Source: Sphingomonas_O antarctica
GTDB taxonomy: Bacteria > Pseudomonadota > Alphaproteobacteria > Sphingomonadales > Sphingomonadaceae
Assembly (NCBI RefSeq): GCF_965137005.1
Contig: NZ_CBCRXM010000013.1
Span: 1 to 64,000 of the forward strand
Direction: 5' to 3'
DNA: 64,000 nucleotides
Part shown: in pieces, positions 1 through 7,413 of the stretch
How positions within the stretch are numbered: the stretch's first letter is position 1
Layout: the number at the start of each line of letters is the position of its first letter
Translations under genes and position numbers: made by a program
Notes under the pieces: generated by a model
Databases searched by the model: none
The model's input: the letters and a program-made list of their open reading frames with translations, nothing else
What the model was told of the DNA's origin: nothing

Positions 1-113
1 CGAGGCCGGTCGCGGGGAAAGACAGCGGGCGGTCGGCGATAGTGGGCCTGCTAGGAAATCAGCGGTTACAGCGCGGCTGTGGTCGCAAATGCTATTTCCA
101 CCCGCTATCACTA

Positions 114-200
114 TACCCCCCGGACTTGATCCGGGGTCCACCTCTCCACCGGAACAGGCCCAGCGATGATGGATGGATCCCGGATCAAGTCCGGGATGAC
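114..200. repeat. REP-like palindromic doublet A
   Basis: Two inverted arms (about 115-139 and 174-200) each contain a short palindrome of the type CCCGGACTTGATCCGGG and together form a large inverted repeat. The same outer signature (GTCAxCCCGG...CCGGGxTCCA) recurs at 11911, 50777 and 53377. It lies just downstream of the threonylcarbamoyl-AMP synthase stop codon and may act as a 3' mRNA structure. Confidence 0.7.
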
Positions 201-201
201 G

Positions 202-1110
202 TTAGTGAGTGGGAGTAGCGGCCCGCCTCAACCGGTCGTTGATCGCTGCGCCCAAGCCCTCATCCGGCACCGGCGCCACCGCGATGCGCGCCTGCCCGCT
301 GGCATCGGCCAAGTGCAGGAGATCGTAGAGTTTTGCCGCCGCCTCGACCGGATTGCCAGATGCGGACAGGGTTTCATCCCCGCCGACATTGCCAAAACCG
401 ATCAGGAACTCATCGGCACCAGCGGCGACCACGTCGAGCCGCAACGGCTTCGAAGGCGAATAATGCGCCGCCATCTGCCCCGGCGCGACGATCGCTTCTC
501 CGCCCGTCAGCGCCCCCAATTCGATCGACCCCAGCCGCAGTACTTCGACCCGCCCGTCCACCACGCGCGCAATCGTGCTCTCGATGCCGACCTCGGTCGC
601 GCCGCCATCCACCACCAGCGGCACCCGCCCGTCCAGACTCGCCACCACATGCTCCGCCCGCGTCGGCGAAATCCGTCCGCTGGCATTGGCCGACGGCGCG
701 GCGAGCGGCTTGCCCACTGCGGCCAGCAACGCGCGCATCGCCGGATGCGCCGGCACGCGGATGGCCAATGTCGGCAACCCCGCCGTGACCAGGCTGGCGA
801 TCCCGTTGTCCGCCCGTGCCGGCAGCACCAGGGTCAGCGGCCCCGGCCAATGCGCCTCGGCCAGGCCGCGCGACACATCGTCGAACACCGCCAGCCGCTC
901 CGCCGCCGCCAAATCCGGCACATGCACGATCAGCGGGTTGAACGCCGGTCGCCCCTTGGCCTGGTAAATCCGCGCCACCGCCGCGCCGTCGGTCGCGTCC
1001 GCCGCGAGGCCGTAGACCGTCTCGGTCGGCACCGCGACGGGCTGGCCATCCGCGATCAGGCGTGCGGCTTCGGCAATCGTTTCATCGTCGAAGGGCAGGA
1101 CGCGGGTCAT
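202..1110 (-). CDS. L-threonylcarbamoyladenylate synthase (Sua5/YciO/YrdC family)
   Basis: The 302-residue protein makes threonylcarbamoyl-AMP from threonine, bicarbonate and ATP, the first step of the tRNA t6A37 modification in the cytoplasm. The YrdC core is clear: VPTETVYGLAADAT near residue 30, the KGRPAFNPLIVH motif, and PSANASGRISPT further on. The length fits the longer Sua5 type with a C-terminal Sua5 domain (the region around APGQMAAHYSPSKPL) rather than the short TsaC type. I chose the ATG at 1110 because the YrdC domain begins there; the in-frame extension upstream overlaps the epimerase gene and is arginine-rich shadow sequence. It lies 3' of the nucleotide-sugar cassette on the same strand, with its start about 48 bases after the epimerase stop. 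Confidence 0.93.
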   Translation of the reverse strand: MTRVLPFDDETIAEAARLIADGQPVAVPTETVYGLAADATDGAAVARIYQAKGRPAFNPLIVHVPDLAAAERLAVFDDVSRGLAEAHWPGPLTLVLPARADNGIASLVTAGLPTLAIRVPAHPAMRALLAAVGKPLAAPSANASGRISPTRAEHVVASLDGRVPLVVDGGATEVGIESTIARVVDGRVEVLRLGSIELGALTGGEAIVAPGQMAAHYSPSKPLRLDVVAAGADEFLIGFGNVGGDETLSASGNPVEAAAKLYDLLHLADASGQARIAVAPVPDEGLGAAINDRLRRAATPTH

Positions 1111-1157
1111 CGCGGCTGCCGCTATCACCCGCCTGGCGCATTGGGAACGCGCGTCGC

Positions 1158-2144
1158 CTAAAGCCCGTGATAGGCGCGGTACCAGCGTACGAAATTGGGG
1201 ATGCCGACATCGATGCTGGTGGTCGGCGCGTAGCCCAGATCGTTGGCAATGGCGTCGATATTGGCGAAGGTTTCGGGGACGTCGCCGGCCTGGAGCGGCT
1301 GGAAATCGTACGTCGCCTTCACGCCCAGCGATGCTTCGATCAGGCCGATCATGTGCATCAGCTCTTCGGAGCGGTGGTTGCCGATATTGTAGAGGCGGTG
1401 GGGCGCAACCGAGCCGCCGGCTTTTTCCGCTCCATCGTCGGGCGGCGGGTTGTCGATGCAGGCGACGATCCCGGCGACGATGTCGTCGATATAGGTGAAA
1501 TCGCGGCGCATCTTGCCGTCGTTGAACACCTTGATCGGTTCGCCCGCGAGGATCGCCTTGGTGAACAGCCACATCGCCATGTCGGGGCGGCCCCACGGGC
1601 CGTAAACCGTGAAAAAGCGCAGGCCGGTCAGCGGGATGCGGTAGAGATGGGCGTAGGTTTCGCTCATCAGCTCGTCCGCCTTCTTGGTCGCGGCATAGAG
1701 CGACATCGGGTGATCGACGCGCTGATCGACACTGAAGGGCAGAACCTTGTTGCCGCCATAGACCGATGACGACGACGCATAGACCATCGGCACTGCGGCA
1801 TGCCGTGCGACCTCGAGCAAATTGAGGTGGCCGACGAGATTGGCCTGCACATAGGCGCGGGGGTTCTCGATCGAATAGCGCACCCCTGCCTGCGCGCCGA
1901 GGTGGAGGACGCCGTCGAATTTTTCGCCCGCCAAGGCTGCGTCGAGCGCGGCGTGATCGGCGAAATCGATCTTCTTGAACGCGAAGTTGGTCTGTTCGAG
2001 CGATTTCAGCCGCGCCTGCTTGAGCGTCGGATCGTAATAATCGTTGATATTGTCGATGCCGAGAACGCTGTCGCCGCGCGCCAACAGGACGCGGGCGACG
2101 CTGGAGCCGATGAACCCGGCCGCGCCGGTGATGAGGATACGCAT
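1158..2144 (-). CDS. NAD-dependent epimerase, UDP-glucuronate 4-epimerase type
   Basis: This 328-residue extended SDR protein probably interconverts UDP-glucuronate and UDP-galacturonate for surface polysaccharide synthesis. The Rossmann motif GAAGFIG sits at residues 8-13, a serine run at 124-127, and the catalytic Tyr150-x3-Lys154 in YAATKKADE. The DNINDYYDPTLKQARL segment after the first strand is typical of the UDP-GlcA 4-epimerase group (LpsL/Cap). It follows wecB by 8 bases on the minus strand and is probably cotranscribed with wecB and wecC. The exact sugar specificity is inferred from family resemblance only. Confidence 0.88.
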   Translation of the reverse strand: MRILITGAAGFIGSSVARVLLARGDSVLGIDNINDYYDPTLKQARLKSLEQTNFAFKKIDFADHAALDAALAGEKFDGVLHLGAQAGVRYSIENPRAYVQANLVGHLNLLEVARHAAVPMVYASSSSVYGGNKVLPFSVDQRVDHPMSLYAATKKADELMSETYAHLYRIPLTGLRFFTVYGPWGRPDMAMWLFTKAILAGEPIKVFNDGKMRRDFTYIDDIVAGIVACIDNPPPDDGAEKAGGSVAPHRLYNIGNHRSEELMHMIGLIEASLGVKATYDFQPLQAGDVPETFANIDAIANDLGYAPTTSIDVGIPNFVRWYRAYHGL

Positions 2145-2152
2145 AACGGCTC

Positions 2153-3295
2153 CTATGCTTCGGTAAGGGTTGATGCCCGCTTAGCGGCGGCGGGAATGCC
2201 GTGGATCAGCGCATCGGCGATGCGTTCGGCGGCGCGACCGTCGCCATAGGGGCACTGGCCGGTCGCGGAGGGCGGGTTGGCGAGCATTTCCGTCGCCGCA
2301 CTGACGATGGCGGCCGGGTCGAGTTTGGTCAGGCGGGCGAGGCCACAGTCCACGCCTTCGGGGCGTTCCGTCGTTTCGCGCAGTACGAGAACCGGCGTGT
2401 TAAGCGCGACCGCTTCCTCCTGCACGCCGCCGCTGTCAGTCAGCACCAGCGATGCACGATCGAGCAAGGTCACGAATGCGGCATGGTCGAGCGGATCGGT
2501 GACCACCAGATTCGCGACGCCGAGCAGCCGCGCCAGATCGTCCGAAGCCGCGGCGTTGGGGTGACGCACCATCACGACCAGCGCACCGCTGTCGCGCGCC
2601 ATTTTCTTGAGCGCGGTGACGATCGCATGCAGCGATTTGGCGTTCTCGCGCCGGTGCGCTGTGGCGAGGATCAGCGCGCGGCCATCGGCGGCGGCGAGGA
2701 TCGGTTGCGCGGCGGCGGCCAATTCTGGGTCGAGCGCCACCCGCGCGCGGACTGCGGCGAGTGCATCGACGATGGTATTGCCGGTCATCAGCACGGTTGC
2801 CGGATCGATGCATTCGCGACCGAGCGCCGCAGCCGCAGCCGGTGTCGGCGCGAAATGCAGCGCCGAATAGTCGGCGATGGCGCGGCGGTAATGTTCTTCG
2901 GGCCAGGGGTGTGCGGTGTTGCCGCTGCGCAGGCCAGCTTCGACATGCGCCACGGGGATTTGGCGGTGGACGGCGGCGAGCGCGCCGGCATGCGCGGTCG
3001 CGGTGTCGCCCTGCACCACGACCATGTCGGGTCGGACCAGTTCGAGCGCATCGCCGATCGACAGCAGTAGCGAGGCATGCAGCGCATCGAGTGAATCGTC
3101 GCGACGGATCAAATCGAGCTGCAGATCGGGTCGCAACCTGTGCAGCGCCAACACCTGCTCCAACAACACATCATGCTGTCCCGTCGCCAGCGTCTGGACG
3201 ACTATCCCTGCCCGCGCCTGCAGCGCCCGCACCACGGGGATCAGCTTGATCGCCTCCGGCCGTGTGCCGAAGATGACGAGGATGCGCTGGCTCAC
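2153..3295 (-). CDS. wecB: UDP-N-acetylglucosamine 2-epimerase (non-hydrolysing)
   Basis: The 380-residue cytoplasmic enzyme converts UDP-GlcNAc to UDP-ManNAc. It has the family N-terminus FGTRPEAIKLIPV (residues 9-21), the VQGDTATAHAG segment, HVEAGLRSG, and LTDSGGVQEEA near the C-terminal half, in the right order and spacing. Its start overlaps the end of the dehydrogenase gene by 4 bases, so the two steps to UDP-ManNAc uronic acid are translationally coupled. The length is normal for the family. Confidence 0.93.
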   Translation of the reverse strand: MSQRILVIFGTRPEAIKLIPVVRALQARAGIVVQTLATGQHDVLLEQVLALHRLRPDLQLDLIRRDDSLDALHASLLLSIGDALELVRPDMVVVQGDTATAHAGALAAVHRQIPVAHVEAGLRSGNTAHPWPEEHYRRAIADYSALHFAPTPAAAAALGRECIDPATVLMTGNTIVDALAAVRARVALDPELAAAAQPILAAADGRALILATAHRRENAKSLHAIVTALKKMARDSGALVVMVRHPNAAASDDLARLLGVANLVVTDPLDHAAFVTLLDRASLVLTDSGGVQEEAVALNTPVLVLRETTERPEGVDCGLARLTKLDPAAIVSAATEMLANPPSATGQCPYGDGRAAERIADALIHGIPAAAKRASTLTEA

Positions 3296-4578
3296 AGGCT
3301 CCAGCGGTTGGCGAGCGGACGGTCCGCCCAGATGTTCTTGAGGTCCGCGACCAGCCCGCCGACATTGGTCAGTTTGGTGATCGCCTCGGTATCCATCGCC
3401 GCATATTGTTCGTGGCCAACGGCGCAGACGACGAGGTCATAGCGGCCCTGCAACGCGTCGGCTTGTATCGATGCGCCATATTCGTGGCTGAACTCCACCG
3501 GATCGGCGAGTGGATCATGCAGCGTCACGTCATGGCCAAGGCGCTTAAGCCGGTTGACCACGTCGATCACCTTCGAATTGCGGATGTCGGGAACGTTTTC
3601 CTTGAACGTCAGCCCCATGACCAGAGCCGTGCCGGCCTTGCCGCGTTTGTCGTGCAGCGTTTCCGCTACCCATGCGCCCATACCGTCGTTGATCGCACGA
3701 CCCGACAGGATCACGCGCGGCTCGATGTCATGTTCGGTCGCGACATGCGCGAGATAATAGGGATCGACGCCGATACAGTGGCCGCCGACCAGCCCGGGTT
3801 TGAAGTCGAGGAAGTTCCACTTGGTCCGTGCCGCGGCGAGGACATCCCACACCGATAGATCGAGCTGGGCGAAAATCTGGGTGATTTCGTTAACGAAAGC
3901 GATGTTGATGTCGCGCTGCGCGTTTTCGATAACCTTGGCGGCTTCGGCAGCCTTGATCGACGCGGCGCGGAAGGTGCCGCCGCTGGTCACCGCCGAATAG
4001 ATCGCATCGACACGGTCGAGCGTTTCGGCGTCCTCGCCGCTGATAACCTTGGTGATACGATCGACGGTATGTTCGCGGTCGCCCGGATTGATGCGTTCGG
4101 GCGAGTAGCCGAGGACGAAGTCCGGGCCGCGTTTGAGGTCGCCGACGCGTTCCAGTTCGGGGCCGCACAAATCTTCGGTCACGCCTGGATAGACCGTCGA
4201 TTCATAGACGATCACGGCGCGCGAACCTTTGGCGACAAGCTCCGCTACGGTGCGCGTCGCCGACATGACGGGGCCAAGGTCGGGACGGCGCAAGCGATCC
4301 ACCGGCGTCGGCACGGTGACGATGTACGCGTCATAGCCTTTACATTCGGCAGGGTCGGCGGTGAGCGTCAGCGTCGTTGCGGCCAGTCGCGGCGCGTCGA
4401 TCTCGCCGGTGCGGTCATGCCCGTCGCGCAATTCGGCAATTCGGCCCTGATCGATGTCGAGCCCCACGGTCTCGAAAGACTTGGCGAGCGCCACAGCCAG
4501 CGGCAGGCCGACATAGCCCAATCCGACGACGACAATGCGCGGCTTTGCTTCGGTCACGAAATCCCCCTTGGTCGCCAA
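3292..4578 (-). CDS. wecC: UDP-N-acetyl-D-mannosamine dehydrogenase / nucleotide-sugar dehydrogenase
   Basis: A 428-residue member of the UDP-glucose/GDP-mannose dehydrogenase family that oxidises C6 of a UDP-HexNAc to the uronic acid with two NAD+. The NAD-binding motif GLGYVGLPLAVA starts at residue 19 and the catalytic cysteine is Cys268 in VGGHCIGVDPYY. The C-terminal UDP-binding domain contains GLTFKENVPDIRNSK. Pairing with wecB by a 4-base overlap points to UDP-ManNAcA, but the closely related UDP-GalNAc/GlcNAc dehydrogenases (TviB/WbpA) cannot be excluded by eye. Translation could also begin a few codons later. Confidence 0.87.
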   Translation of the reverse strand: MATKGDFVTEAKPRIVVVGLGYVGLPLAVALAKSFETVGLDIDQGRIAELRDGHDRTGEIDAPRLAATTLTLTADPAECKGYDAYIVTVPTPVDRLRRPDLGPVMSATRTVAELVAKGSRAVIVYESTVYPGVTEDLCGPELERVGDLKRGPDFVLGYSPERINPGDREHTVDRITKVISGEDAETLDRVDAIYSAVTSGGTFRAASIKAAEAAKVIENAQRDINIAFVNEITQIFAQLDLSVWDVLAAARTKWNFLDFKPGLVGGHCIGVDPYYLAHVATEHDIEPRVILSGRAINDGMGAWVAETLHDKRGKAGTALVMGLTFKENVPDIRNSKVIDVVNRLKRLGHDVTLHDPLADPVEFSHEYGASIQADALQGRYDLVVCAVGHEQYAAMDTEAITKLTNVGGLVADLKNIWADRPLANRWSL

Positions 4579-4616
4579 CGCCCTATGCCGTGACGGTTAC
4601 GCCTCCGTAAACCCCG

Positions 4617-5366
4617 TCAGGTGGACAAAAACCACCGCTCCGCCCCTTCGAGACCGATTGCGGTCAGGACGCCGCTGGCAAAGGCGCCGGTATCGATGCC
4701 GATGCGGTTCGATCGTTCATCGACCGCACCGGTGATCGAATGGCCGTGGACGACCATCGCGCCATGATCGCGCGCGTCCTCGAGGAATTCGCGGCGGATC
4801 CAGCGCGTGTCTTCGCTCGACTGTTCATTACGCGGGATGCCCGGGCGAATTCCGGCGTGGACGAACAAATAATCGCCCTCGAGGATCGTTTCCTCGAACC
4901 CGCGCATGAACTCGATATGCGCGGCGGGCACATGCTTGCGGGTCAGCGCAACGAGTTCGGGCAACCCCGCCTCGTCATATTCCGCTTCATCGACGCCATA
5001 GCTCAGCAAGGTTTCGCGGCCGCCGATGCGCGAAAACATGCCGGCGGTGCGCCGATCGCCGTCCCATGTGCGGATCAGTACTTCTTCGTGATTGCCCATC
5101 AGCACGCGGCATTTGCCATCGGCGCATAATTGCATCGCGCGCTCGACCACCCCCGCCGAATCCGCACCGCGATCGACCAGATCGCCGAGCAGCACCAGAT
5201 GCGTGTCCGCCGCGCCGCGCTGGCCGTCGTCGGCACGGATTTTCGCGAGCAATTCCTCGAACAGGTCCAACCGTCCGTGGACGTCGCCGACGGCATAGAT
5301 CCGCTGTCCCGCAGGCAGCGCGTGCGCGCGGGGCTCCGGCCGGGAGAAAAGTCGTTTGAAAACCAT
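4617..5366 (-). CDS. metallophosphoesterase, PPP-type serine/threonine phosphatase
   Basis: A 249-residue calcineurin-like phosphoesterase. The three metal motifs of the PPP group are present: GDVHG at residues 27-31, GDLVDRG at 61-67 and GNHEE at 91-95, with a histidine motif VHGHSITG later. Bacterial relatives dephosphorylate proteins or diadenosine tetraphosphate; the substrate cannot be told from sequence. It stands alone on the minus strand, about 38 bases upstream of the wecC start. Confidence 0.87.
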   Translation of the reverse strand: MVFKRLFSRPEPRAHALPAGQRIYAVGDVHGRLDLFEELLAKIRADDGQRGAADTHLVLLGDLVDRGADSAGVVERAMQLCADGKCRVLMGNHEEVLIRTWDGDRRTAGMFSRIGGRETLLSYGVDEAEYDEAGLPELVALTRKHVPAAHIEFMRGFEETILEGDYLFVHAGIRPGIPRNEQSSEDTRWIRREFLEDARDHGAMVVHGHSITGAVDERSNRIGIDTGAFASGVLTAIGLEGAERWFLST

Positions 5367-5406
5367 GATGCGCGGGCGCCCTAGCGCAAAAATGCTGAAC
5401 CCGCGA

Positions 5407-5760
5407 TTATGCCGCTTCGCGGCTCAGCAAAGTTTCGGGGCGAATGCCCAGGCGTTGCATCTGCGCGCGGACGCGCGGCCAGGTTTCGCTGAGAAATTGG
5501 GCGCGCTGATCACCGCGCAGCTGGTCGAGTGCGCCATCGGCGACGAACATGCCGACGCCGCGCCGGACGGTGACGTACCCATCATCCTGCAACGACTGAT
5601 AGGCCTTGGCGACGGTCAGCGGATTGGCGCCGTGTTCGGCGGCAAAGGCGCGTACCGAAGGAAGTTGATCGCCTTCGACGAAGTCGCCTTCGAGGATCGC
5701 AGCGGCGAGCAGATTGCGCAGGCGCAGGTAAACGGGCTCACCGGAGTCGGAAACTGTCAT
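5407..5760 (-). CDS. GntR-family transcriptional regulator, short YtrA-like type
   Basis: The 117-residue protein has one winged helix-turn-helix domain (roughly residues 8-75: YLRLRNLLAAAI, QLPSVRAFAAEHGANPLTVAKAYQSLQDDG, GVGMFVAD) and only about 40 residues after it. This is the short YtrA arrangement, in which the C-terminus is a small dimerisation helix rather than a ligand domain. YtrA regulators usually sit beside ABC transporter genes they repress, but none is present here. The neighbours are a phosphoesterase and a nitroreductase, so its target is unknown. Confidence 0.87.
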   Translation of the reverse strand: MTVSDSGEPVYLRLRNLLAAAILEGDFVEGDQLPSVRAFAAEHGANPLTVAKAYQSLQDDGYVTVRRGVGMFVADGALDQLRGDQRAQFLSETWPRVRAQMQRLGIRPETLLSREAA

Positions 5761-5790
5761 GCAACCCTAATACACTAACACAGGCGTTTG

Positions 5791-6360
5791 TCACCCCCAG
5801 TGTCGCACAACCAATTCTATCGGTGGCCGTGGCCGATCTTCGAGCGGGGCGCCCGTCGTGCCGATGAAAAGGAAACCCGCGATCCGTTCGCCAGCTTCAC
5901 CGATACCGGCAGCGACGATGGGTGAAAACGCCGCCCAGCCGGTGATCCACGCCGCGACGAAGCCGAGGGCGTGGGCGGCATGGAGCAGGTTCATACACGC
6001 TGCGCCCGCGGACAATTCCTGTTCCCACAACGGCACGCGGCTGAGCGCGTCGGGCGCCGACATGACCGCGATCAGCATGGGTGCGTCGTGCGCGAATGCC
6101 GTCAGCTTGCCGAGATCGACACCCTCCGCCGCGGCGCGTTCGGCGCGGAAGGCATCGGCGAGCAACGTGGCGAATTTCTCACGGTCGTCGATGATAACGA
6201 AGCGCCACGGCACCAGTTTCTTGTGATCGGGCGTCCGCGCCGCGATCGTCAGGATCGTATCGAGCTGGGCTGAATCGGGTCCGGGTGCGACCATGTCGCG
6301 CGGTTTCCCCGAACGGCGGGTGGTCAGCAGACTAAGCGGTGACGACAAATCGTTGAGCAT
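5791..6360 (-). CDS. nitroreductase-family flavoprotein
   Basis: A 189-residue FMN-dependent oxidoreductase. The N-terminus carries the RRSGKPRDM type of phosphate/FMN contact and the middle has ARTPDHKKLVPWRFVIIDD, typical of the YdjA branch of the nitroreductase family, followed by the conserved alanine- and glycine-rich helix region GFVAAWITGWAAFSP. Members reduce nitro groups or quinones with NAD(P)H; the physiological substrate is not predictable. It is divergent from the metalloprotease gene that starts about 60 bases away. Confidence 0.88.
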   Translation of the reverse strand: MLNDLSSPLSLLTTRRSGKPRDMVAPGPDSAQLDTILTIAARTPDHKKLVPWRFVIIDDREKFATLLADAFRAERAAAEGVDLGKLTAFAHDAPMLIAVMSAPDALSRVPLWEQELSAGAACMNLLHAAHALGFVAAWITGWAAFSPIVAAGIGEAGERIAGFLFIGTTGAPLEDRPRPPIELVVRHWG

Positions 6361-6420
6361 GATGTGCAGCTAGGCACGCAACCCCTGTTGCACAACGCAG
6401 CACGCGCTATGGCGAGCGGA

Positions 6421-7323
6421 ATGCTTTCACTCCTCCTGGCGCTCACCGCCCCCGCTGCCCCCGATCCGCTCGCCATCGCCGACGCCCGCGTGGCGCAGGT
6501 GTCGTGGCGGCTGCAAACGGCCAATGTCGCTTTGTGCCCGCAACATGCGCCCTTGCCCGGCCTGTCGCTCCAGATGCGCGATCAATATGGCCCGGCGGAT
6601 CGCGCCGCCACCGGCCTCGGCGACCGCCCCACGCTTAGCGCGGTCGTCCCGGGAAGCGCCGCGGCGCGCGCCGGGCTGAAGGTCGGGGATGCGCTTGCGG
6701 GGATCAACGGTACAGCGACGCCGGTCGCGTCCGACAAGGGGGCAACCTTCGCCACGGTCGGTCGCGCGGACGCCCAGTTGGCGGCGGCGCTGGCCAAGGG
6801 CGACGCTATGATCGTTTTCGGCGATGGGCGCAGCGTCACCCTCACGCCGGATCAAGGCTGTGCGTCGGAGGTGCAGTTGCTCCCGCAGAAAGGGCTGAAT
6901 GCCGGTGCCGACGGGCAGATCGTCCAGATCGGCGGCAAGCTGTACGACTTTGCGGCGAATGACGACGAGTTGGCCGCAGTCATCGCGCATGAATTGTCCC
7001 ACAATTTCCTCGGTCACCGCAATCAGCTTGACGAAGCGGGCGTTTCGACCGGGCTGTTTTCGGGGCTGGGCAAGAATGGCGCGAAGCTGCGTCAGATCGA
7101 GTTCGAGGCCGACCGCCTGTCGGTGTGGCTGGTGGCGCGCGCCGGCTATCGGGTCGACGCGCTGCCGCCGTTTTGGGCGCGGTTGGGACAGCGCGCCGGG
7201 ATCCTGATTTCCGACGGGACGCACCCCGGGTTCAAGGAGCGCGTTCGCCGGATCGAAGCGGCGGTCGCCGAAGTCGCAACACAGCGCGCGGCGGGCCAAC
7301 CCCTTATTCCGCCGGTGCAATAA
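6421..7323 (+). CDS. exported M48-family metalloprotease with N-terminal PDZ domain
   Basis: About 300 residues. A short hydrophobic segment (MLSLLLALTAPAAPD) looks like a signal peptide, a PDZ-like domain follows (GDRPTLSAVVPGSAAARAGLKVGDALAGING), and the C-terminal half is an M48 peptidase with zinc motif HELSH in VIAHELSHNFLGHRN and the third ligand in EFEADRLSVWLV. It probably degrades or processes proteins in the periplasm. ATG codons at 6409 and 6421 are both possible; I chose 6421 because GAGCGGA precedes it and it starts right at the hydrophobic stretch. An upstream GTG at 6364 would add unlikely residues. Confidence 0.85.
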   Translation: MLSLLLALTAPAAPDPLAIADARVAQVSWRLQTANVALCPQHAPLPGLSLQMRDQYGPADRAATGLGDRPTLSAVVPGSAAARAGLKVGDALAGINGTATPVASDKGATFATVGRADAQLAAALAKGDAMIVFGDGRSVTLTPDQGCASEVQLLPQKGLNAGADGQIVQIGGKLYDFAANDDELAAVIAHELSHNFLGHRNQLDEAGVSTGLFSGLGKNGAKLRQIEFEADRLSVWLVARAGYRVDALPPFWARLGQRAGILISDGTHPGFKERVRRIEAAVAEVATQRAAGQPLIPPVQ

Positions 7324-7413
7324 CCCCTTCCCTTCGCTCGATTCGCCGCTAACTCTCCCGCCATATCAAGGCGCGCCCGCCAGAGGTGCGCCCAAAGGGA
7401 GTTGTTACAGGGC

